A program made the position numbers and the translations under genes. The notes under the pieces were generated by a model, which saw only the letters and a list, made by a program, of their open reading frames with translations, had not been told where the DNA came from and did no database searches. From contig CADAQZ010000005.1 in assembly GCA_902790175.1 (NCBI GenBank), positions 62,001 to 126,000 on the forward strand: a DNA stretch of 64,000 nt, in the 5' to 3' direction. Shown in pieces: positions 57,749 to 64,000 of this stretch (the first letter of the stretch is position 1; every line of letters begins with the position of its first letter). The DNA comes from an uncultured Eubacteriales bacterium (GTDB lineage: Bacteria > Bacillota > Clostridia > Christensenellales > Aristaeellaceae).

Positions 57749-60736
57749 TCATTCCTCAATCGCGGCATAGGCGTCGGCAAAGCGCGCGCGCATCTCGTCC
57801 TCGGAGAGGTTTAGGTAGGCGGCGCATTGCTCCAGCACTTGCGCCGGCCGCTGGTTGATCCGCGTCACCAGCGCGCGCACGCGCGAGGCGTAGCCGTCCT
57901 TGCTGATGCCGATCATCTCCAGATACTGCGGCATCAGCGGCTTGATGCGCTGGAACTGCTCGTTGACGGCGTCCGACATGTTCTGGGACGACAGGTAGGT
58001 CGACAGCGCGGTGTTCAGCTTGTCGATGAAGCGGTCGCGGAGGGTCGGGTTGTTCATGCAGGCCTGGAACAGCGCGCGGTTGGTGCCCTGCGCCAGGTTC
58101 TCGAAGCCGTTGACGTTGTCGCGCATGCCGCGGTCCACGTCGTACAGCACCCAGCGCCACTTGCCGTCCGCCAGCGGGTTGCGATAGCGCTTGACGTTGA
58201 TGGTGTCCGGCGTGCCGATGACGATCTGCAATACCGCGTAATCCAGGAAGTTGTCGATGTCCACGGCGCGGTCGATCACGTCGTAGGCCTCCTGGGTGGA
58301 GGTGTCGTGGCTGCCCAGCCACTCCTTCAGCTGCACATACAGCTCGTCCGAGCCCTGCATCACCACGTTGCCGGCCTTCACCAGGTCGAGCGCGCCCTCC
58401 TGGCCGTTCCAGCCCTCGCGCCGCGCCAGCGAGAACGGGCTGATGTTCTCGCGGATGTACATGGTGCTGTAGTATTTCCCGTTCAGGTAGACGAGGGCCT
58501 CCTCGGCCTCCATGTACATCACGGAGGTGTTCGCAGCCATCGAGGTCAGCACCACGTCGCGCATGAAGGCGTAGCGGTAATCCTGCCCGGCGTAGCGCAA
58601 TACGAACGCCTCGTACTCATCCCACGGGCGATCGTGGAAGATCGGCCAACTGAACATTTTTTTGCCGTACTTGGCCTTCGCCATCACCTTGAACGACTTG
58701 ATTTCGTATGCCCGGGTGTTGCGGCCATGCAGCTTGATGCCGCACTCCTGCGAGATGGCGGTGCCTTCGTTGGTGAACAGCTCGACGTGCGCCTCGCGCT
58801 CCCAGTCCATCCAGAAGTTCGCGCCGTGGCCGTAGTTGCCGTATGGGAATTCCGCCGCGGGATGCAGCCCCATGGCCATGATGCCGGTCTCGTCGCTGTA
58901 CAGGCCGACGGGGTCGGACACCAGCGAGACGACATACGGCGCTTCGCTGGCGGACTGCACGTCGAACAGATAGCTCTGGCAGTCCATGAACGACGGCAGG
59001 CAGCCGTCGCAGTACACGCGCGTGCGCAGGATGGTGGTGGCGCTCACCGGGATCGGCGTGCCGTCGTAGAGGGTGGACGCCTCAGAGGGATCGCTGCAAT
59101 CCAGCGTGTAGTAGATGCGCGCGCCGGGGTCGGCCGTCAGCGCCACCTCGAAGCTCTGGCCGCTCTCGTACACGCCGCCCATCACCGAATACTTCGGCAC
59201 GTCCGCGTGCCCGTGCACGGTCTGCGCGTCGTTGGGGGCCAGCGGCGTCGCGTTCGCAAAGTATCCGCACTCGCCGCCCGTGCTTCTGCCGTAGGACACG
59301 CCGCTGTACTGCTGCGGCACGTACATGGCGTCGAGGATGCCGCCCGCAGGGTCGGACAGCGTGAGCGTGTAGCCGCCCTCGTTGGAAAGCGCGAACGGCG
59401 CGGTGAGGTAATCGCCGGCGCTGCCACCCTCCGTGCCGACCAGGAACACGCTCAAATAGCCGTCGGGCGCGATCGTCGTGCCCTCGGGAAACTGCCACTT
59501 GCGCGGCTTGTCGGGGCGGTCGGACAGGCCGTAACCGGACAGGTCGACGGCCTCGGGCGAGGCGTTGTACAACTCCAGCCAGTCGTAGGTCTCCTTCTCG
59601 GGCAGGGCCATCGCTTCGTTGAGGATCACCTTCGACCGGCGCTGCGCGCGCGCCTGCGCGTCGACGGCCAGCGCGGCCTCGGCGGTGTTCTCCATGTTCG
59701 GCGTCGGGCCGATGTCCGTCGTCCACGCGCCGCCGTTCGCCTGCGCGGCTTCTGCCACACTCCCCACGAGCGAATACGCCTGTCCGCTGGCCAGCGGCGG
59801 CAGCGTCAGGATGCTGTTCGTGCGGCCCTCGTCGTCGGTCAACAGCACCGTCTCGCCCTCGGACAGCTTGAACGGCGCGTGCAGGTGCGCCGGATCGTCC
59901 GCGCGGCCCTCGCCGTCGCAGTGGATGGCCAGGTAGCCGCCCGCGGGCAGCGCGATGTCCGGCAGCGCCCACTTGGCGGGCTTCTCTACGTTGTCGGAGA
60001 GGAACCAGCCCGACAGCCGCGCGTCGCGGTCCGAGCGGTTGTGGAGCTCAATATAATCCCCGCAGTCGCCGTTTTCATCGGGAAAGGCGGTGCAGTTGTT
60101 ATCCATGACCTCGCTGATCACCACGTCGCCGTCGTAGACGGACATGCCGCGATCCAGGACGACGTCGTTTTTCGCGCCGGGCGTGGCCCGCAGGCTGACC
60201 GACCACGCGCCGTCCGCGCCGTGGCAATAGGACTCGTCGGCGTTCATCGCCGGGGGCTCGACGCTGTCCAGGAGGTTCTGCGCGGCGTCAAACAGGTAGA
60301 GCGTCACGCCGCCCGACGACGGCAGGCTGTACGGGGCGTGCTGCGCGCCGGTGAGGCTGGCCTTGTCGCGCCCATCGGCGTACACCAGCGCGAACTCGCC
60401 CGCGCCCAGCGCGATGTCCGGGAACACGAATTCCTTGTTCGGCTTGTCGCCGCGCGCCAGGCCCACGCCGTGCAGCGAGACCGGCTGCGCGCCGGTGTTT
60501 TCGATCTCGATCCACGCCGGGGTCCCGCCGCTGTCCGTCGACAGCGTGAACACGTTGTTGTTCTGCACCTCGCTGATGCGCAGCGCCGCCGTCGCATCGG
60601 ACGTCACGGCGTTCAGCCTGCCCAGTCCGCTGCGGTCCAGCAGCAGCCCCACGCCCAGCGCCAAGACGCCCACCAGCGCCACCGGCCACAGCTGGTTCGC
60701 GCGGGATCTCGATTTCGCCCTTCCTGTCTTTGCCAT
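57749..60736 (-). CDS. Surface protein: three lamin-tail domains plus CotH kinase-like domain
   Basis: 995 residues. Basic N-terminus and one membrane helix (about 17-33), then three lamin-tail-like domains opening LRISEVQNNN (about 52-165), VVISEVMDNN (205-330) and VILNEAMALP (365-480). Next a chitobiase-C-like beta domain (YYTLDCSDPSEAS, near 545-590), then CotH (about 600-950): GIKLHGRNTRAYEIKSFKVMAK, VLRYAGQDYRYAFMRDVV, LYDVDRGMRDN and MNNPTLRDRFIDKLN. CotH of Bacillus is a spore-coat protein kinase; related CotH-LTD proteins in gut Clostridia are exported. It probably acts on the cell surface; substrate unknown. Normal complete frame ending at 57749. Confidence 0.88.
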   Translation of the reverse strand: MAKTGRAKSRSRANQLWPVALVGVLALGVGLLLDRSGLGRLNAVTSDATAALRISEVQNNNVFTLSTDSGGTPAWIEIENTGAQPVSLHGVGLARGDKPNKEFVFPDIALGAGEFALVYADGRDKASLTGAQHAPYSLPSSGGVTLYLFDAAQNLLDSVEPPAMNADESYCHGADGAWSVSLRATPGAKNDVVLDRGMSVYDGDVVISEVMDNNCTAFPDENGDCGDYIELHNRSDRDARLSGWFLSDNVEKPAKWALPDIALPAGGYLAIHCDGEGRADDPAHLHAPFKLSEGETVLLTDDEGRTNSILTLPPLASGQAYSLVGSVAEAAQANGGAWTTDIGPTPNMENTAEAALAVDAQARAQRRSKVILNEAMALPEKETYDWLELYNASPEAVDLSGYGLSDRPDKPRKWQFPEGTTIAPDGYLSVFLVGTEGGSAGDYLTAPFALSNEGGYTLTLSDPAGGILDAMYVPQQYSGVSYGRSTGGECGYFANATPLAPNDAQTVHGHADVPKYSVMGGVYESGQSFEVALTADPGARIYYTLDCSDPSEASTLYDGTPIPVSATTILRTRVYCDGCLPSFMDCQSYLFDVQSASEAPYVVSLVSDPVGLYSDETGIMAMGLHPAAEFPYGNYGHGANFWMDWEREAHVELFTNEGTAISQECGIKLHGRNTRAYEIKSFKVMAKAKYGKKMFSWPIFHDRPWDEYEAFVLRYAGQDYRYAFMRDVVLTSMAANTSVMYMEAEEALVYLNGKYYSTMYIRENISPFSLARREGWNGQEGALDLVKAGNVVMQGSDELYVQLKEWLGSHDTSTQEAYDVIDRAVDIDNFLDYAVLQIVIGTPDTINVKRYRNPLADGKWRWVLYDVDRGMRDNVNGFENLAQGTNRALFQACMNNPTLRDRFIDKLNTALSTYLSSQNMSDAVNEQFQRIKPLMPQYLEMIGISKDGYASRVRALVTRINQRPAQVLEQCAAYLNLSEDEMRARFADAYAAIEE

Positions 60737-60801
60737 CGCTCGTTCCCTCTGTTCGGTCTATAGTAAGGATTTCGTTTGTATCTGAACTGCGGCGTCAGCC
60801 G

Positions 60802-63800
60802 CTACACCTCCAGCGTTCCCCCGCTCGAAAGCAGGCACAGCAGGCGCTGCTTCACCTTCATGCCGGTGACGCGCTCGAGCGCGAGGGCGTAGACGCCAAG
60901 CTGCCGCGCGTAGTGCGCGCGCAGGGCGTCCATGTCGTCGGTGCGATCGGTCTTGTAGTCCAGCAGCACCCACGCGCCGTTCTCGACGAAGCAGCAGTCG
61001 ATCGTGCCCTGCACCAGCAGGTCGCCGCCGCCGAAGCGCTCGGCTTCCTCGGGCGTGAGGGCGTTCTCGGCGGGCAGCTTGGCGTTGAAGGGCCACTCGC
61101 GATGGACCTCCTTCGCGCCGCGCAGGCGAAGCCCCACGTCGCTCTCCAAAAACCGCGCAAGCCGCGCCGCGTCCACCGCCTCGCGCTGCCCGTCCATCAG
61201 CAGCCTGCGGTCGGCGCAGTCGTCCAGCTGCCGCGCCACAGCCGCCTTGAGTTCCCGCCCTGTAAGCCCCGCAAGGGCGTCCAGGTCCAGCAGCTGCATG
61301 CAGCGGTGGTACGCCGTGCCGCGCTCCGCGCCGGTCATGCGCCGCGCGTCCTCCGATAAAAATGCCGGTCGCTCCATCAGCGCGGGCAGCTCCTCCGGCC
61401 CCTCCAGCTCCCGAAGCAGCCCAGAGGCCGTCAGCTTCAGGGGCTTTTTCGCGTCCAGCGGGTTGGGATAGCGCCAGGAGAGCTGCGCGTCCAGCCGCGC
61501 GTCGGCGTACTTGGCGGGGTCCGCCATGATGTCGTCAAACAGCCGCCGCGCCGCGCTCTCGCCCTCCAGCGCGTCCGCGCGGATCTTCCCTGCCGGGATG
61601 ATCTCCAAATCGGCGCGCGTGGGCAGGCCCTCGCGCTCGGCGGCACAGCGGGCCGACAGGATCAGGTCCAGGTGGCTCTGGGACGCGAACGGCGCGGCGG
61701 CCAGCGCCTGCCAGCGCTTCATCGCGCGCTCCGCACCCTTGACCGTGCCCACGAGCACCAGCTTCTCCTTCGCGCGGGTCAGCATCACGTAGAGTATGCG
61801 CATCTCCTCGGCGGCGTCCTCGCGCCGCTGGCGCGCCATGATGGCCGCCTGCGGCAGCGACAGCCTGCGGGTGCGCAGGTCCGGGTCGAAGTAGCTCATG
61901 CCCACGCCCAGCTCCCGGTGCGTCACCAGCGGGGCGTTGCTCTTCTCGATGCGGTACCTGCGCGCCAGCTGCGCCCCGAACACCACGCGGAACTCCAGCC
62001 CCTTGCTCTTGTGCACGGACATCATCCGCACCACGTCGTCGTTCTCGCCCAGCAGGTGCGCGACGTCGCCGTCGCCCTTCTGGCGCATGTGCTCGGTGTA
62101 CTGTAAAAAGCGGGTCAGCGAGCCGGAGAACGCGCCGTCAAAGCCCGCGGCGCTGGACACGAACTGGTCCAAATTGGCCTGCCGCTGCGCGCCGCCGGGC
62201 AGGGCCCCGGCGTAGGTGTAGAAGCCGCTTTCGTCCAAAATCAGCCGCACGAGGTCGCCCAGGCTCAGGCTTCCGGCCTTCAGCCGCCAGAGCGCCAGCT
62301 GGTCAAAGAACGCGCGCAGCCGCCTCGCGAGGTCGTCGTCCGCCTCGTCGGCGTACCTGGCCGCGGCGTCCACATAGGCCCCGTCCCGGCATTGGATGCG
62401 GATCTGCGCCAGCTCATCGGCCGTCAGGCCCACCGCCGGGGAGCGCAGCATCGCGATCAGCTCCAGGTCGCTGCGCGCGTTCGCCACCAGCCGCAGCATC
62501 GACAGCGTCCAGCTGATCTCCACCGACTCAAAGTAGCCCGTCTGGCCGTCGGCGTAGGCGGGGATGCCCTGCGATAGCAGCACCGGCGTCATCGCCGTGA
62601 AGGCCGCGGCCCGGCTGCGCGTGAGGATGGCGAAGTCGCGGTAGCGCAGGGTCGCGTCCGCCGCCATCATCCTCCTGATCTCCGCAGCGATCAGCGCGCC
62701 CTCGCGCTCCATGGCCTGCATCCGCGCGATCTCCGCCTCGGCGTTATCCGCGCCGTCCCCGGCCTCGGCGTCCGCGTCGATCAGCTTGATGGACACGTCC
62801 GGCGCGTCGCCCTCCGGCGCATCCGCATCGCCCGGGTTCAGCCGCGCCAGGGCGTCGTAGGCGATCTCCGAAGGCCCGCCGGTCATACAGCGCTCAAACA
62901 CGAGGTTCACGAAGTCCAGTATCCCCCGGCGAGATCGGAAGTTGCGCGTCAGCGGCAGAAGCGCGCCGCCCTCGCCCCGCCCGTAGGCCGCGTACTTCTC
63001 CAGGAACAGGCGCGGCTCGGCCAGCCGGAAGCGGTAGATGGACTGCTTCACGTCGCCGACCATGAACAGGTTGTCGCCCCGGCACAGCGCGCGCACCAGC
63101 GCCTCCTGCATGTCGGAGGTGTCCTGGTACTCGTCCACGAAGACGTAGTCGAAGCGCTCGCGCATCGTCCGGGCGACGTCCGGCTTTTGCAGCGCGCACA
63201 GCGTGCGGCGCTCCAGGTCGGAATAGGTCAGGCCGGACTGCTCCGCCTTGCCCGCCTCGTAGAGCTGAGACGCCCGCCGCGCGATATTGGCCAGCGTCTC
63301 GATCTGCCCGCCCAGCTTTCGCGCGTCCTCGCGGGCCACGTCCAGGCGCAGCTGGACGATGGCGGGCTTGGCCAGCGCGTCCTTTGCGGCGGCGCGCAGC
63401 TGCTTGACCGCCTCCAGCGCGTCCTCGTCCACCGCCGAATCCCGGCGTCCGCCCGTGGCGTGGGCGGCCTTGAAGCCGGACAGCGCGCGGTAGAGCGCGT
63501 CGTAGCCCTCGAGCGCGAGCATCTCCTCCAGCGCCGCGACGTCCTTTGCGATAGCTGAAGAATAGTTCGCGGGGCAGCCGGGCATCGACAGCGCCTGCTT
63601 CAGGTGCACCAGCGCCGTGCGCACGGCGCGGCGGGCATCCTCGATCAGCTCCTCCTGCCAGCGGCCCAGCGCCGCGTCGTCCACGCGCGCGGCGTCCGCG
63701 AGCCACGCCTCGGGGTCGGGCCGGTCCTGCATGCTCTCCAGCAGCAGCTCCGCCGCCGCCCGCACGCCCGCGGGGCCGCGGCCGTAGTCCAGCGCCAGCA

Positions 63801-64000
63801 GCGCCTCGCCGCCGGCCTCGTAGGCCTCCTCCAGCGCCTGGGTCATCGCCTCGTCCAGCAGGCGGGCGTTCACGGCGTCGTCCAGCACGCGAAACGCCGG
63901 GTCGACCCCGGCGGATTCAAAGTTCACGCGCAAAAACTCCGCGCAGAAGGCATGGAGCGTGGAGATGGACGCCCGGTCCAGCTTCAGCAGCTGGTCGCGG
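60802..64000 (-). CDS. addA: Helicase-nuclease subunit AddA (5' end beyond the window)
   Basis: The frame is open to the right edge (1065 codons visible), and DRASISTLHAFCAEFLRVNF at the edge is the AddA region after the Walker A domain, so the N-terminus lies outside. UvrD-type motifs: FVDEYQDTSD, MVGDVKQSIYRFRLAEP, LTRNFRSR, MSVHKSKGLEF and LYVMLTRAKEKLVLVG. C-terminal nuclease: GTAYHRCM, QGTIDCCF and LLDYKTDR. With AddB it resects double-strand breaks for recombination. CotH follows 65 bases downstream. Confidence 0.95.
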   Translation of the reverse strand, partial: RDQLLKLDRASISTLHAFCAEFLRVNFESAGVDPAFRVLDDAVNARLLDEAMTQALEEAYEAGGEALLALDYGRGPAGVRAAAELLLESMQDRPDPEAWLADAARVDDAALGRWQEELIEDARRAVRTALVHLKQALSMPGCPANYSSAIAKDVAALEEMLALEGYDALYRALSGFKAAHATGGRRDSAVDEDALEAVKQLRAAAKDALAKPAIVQLRLDVAREDARKLGGQIETLANIARRASQLYEAGKAEQSGLTYSDLERRTLCALQKPDVARTMRERFDYVFVDEYQDTSDMQEALVRALCRGDNLFMVGDVKQSIYRFRLAEPRLFLEKYAAYGRGEGGALLPLTRNFRSRRGILDFVNLVFERCMTGGPSEIAYDALARLNPGDADAPEGDAPDVSIKLIDADAEAGDGADNAEAEIARMQAMEREGALIAAEIRRMMAADATLRYRDFAILTRSRAAAFTAMTPVLLSQGIPAYADGQTGYFESVEISWTLSMLRLVANARSDLELIAMLRSPAVGLTADELAQIRIQCRDGAYVDAAARYADEADDDLARRLRAFFDQLALWRLKAGSLSLGDLVRLILDESGFYTYAGALPGGAQRQANLDQFVSSAAGFDGAFSGSLTRFLQYTEHMRQKGDGDVAHLLGENDDVVRMMSVHKSKGLEFRVVFGAQLARRYRIEKSNAPLVTHRELGVGMSYFDPDLRTRRLSLPQAAIMARQRREDAAEEMRILYVMLTRAKEKLVLVGTVKGAERAMKRWQALAAAPFASQSHLDLILSARCAAEREGLPTRADLEIIPAGKIRADALEGESAARRLFDDIMADPAKYADARLDAQLSWRYPNPLDAKKPLKLTASGLLRELEGPEELPALMERPAFLSEDARRMTGAERGTAYHRCMQLLDLDALAGLTGRELKAAVARQLDDCADRRLLMDGQREAVDAARLARFLESDVGLRLRGAKEVHREWPFNAKLPAENALTPEEAERFGGGDLLVQGTIDCCFVENGAWVLLDYKTDRTDDMDALRAHYARQLGVYALALERVTGMKVKQRLLCLLSSGGTLEV

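Noticed and set aside
57827..60763. 978-codon open frame on the plus strand
   Set aside because: Antisense shadow of the LTD/CotH gene; Arg/Val/His-rich without any domain.

Overview
The window reads as core chromosome of an uncultured, GC-rich member of the Bacillota (class Clostridia; gut Christensenellales or Oscillospirales relatives fit best, but this is inference). Reasons: strong Shine-Dalgarno sites and sigma-A promoters (TTGACA-17-TATAAT type), FabK-type enoyl reduction with a MarR regulator heading the fab operon, AddA, a TagF-type teichoic-acid enzyme, CotH, LplB/YtcP-type sugar permeases, a lysine riboswitch, and Clostridia-type conserved hypotheticals. Almost every intergenic gap over about 100 bp holds a palindromic or short-tandem repeat from a few recurring families.

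Layout. 1-2845: AT-richer defence module on the minus strand (half-length HsdS, HsdM, a DUF5343 protein running off the edge) next to a tRNA-Leu(UAA). 3217-5353: secreted protein, cytidylate-kinase-like protein, PHP phosphoesterase. 5552-19071: beta-mannan disaccharide locus. Minus strand: cellobiose/mannobiose 2-epimerase, GH36 alpha-galactosidase, SGNH/CE2-like esterase, GH130 mannosylglucose phosphorylase, phosphohexomutase. Plus strand: AraC regulator, solute-binding protein, two permeases, second AraC regulator. The genes outline a route from (galactosyl/acetyl-)mannobiose through mannosyl-glucose to mannose-1-P and mannose-6-P. 19177-24635: HicAB, a damaged rplM-rpsI pair, membrane and P-loop proteins, Nudix, GNAT, RpiB. 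24638-32492: oligopeptide ABC transporter whose DppC-like permease carries a roughly 370-residue extracytoplasmic insertion. 33302-36078: lysine riboswitch followed by a polar amino-acid ABC transporter, hence a probable lysine importer. 36340-38286: exported clostripain-family peptidase.

38341-43982: fatty-acid operon fabT-fabH-acpP-fabK-fabG-fabF-fabZ (minus strand). fabD is absent from its usual place between fabK and fabG, where a palindromic repeat sits. 44143-46617: a beta-propeller/TagF fusion. 46862-57654: an almost self-contained aromatic amino acid operon (DAHP synthase, TyrA, AroB, AroA, AroC, PheA, AroE-AroK fusion, AroQ), preceded by what looks like a classical ribosome-mediated attenuator: an 18-residue Tyr/Phe-rich leader peptide followed by mutually exclusive hairpins and a terminator. 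57749-64000: a triple lamin-tail/CotH surface protein and a partial AddA.

Best candidates for something new: the Tyr/Phe attenuator of the aro operon, the half-HsdS/HsdM/DUF5343 module, the enlarged OppC, the propeller-TagF fusion, and the repeat families that finish genes by supplying stop codons.
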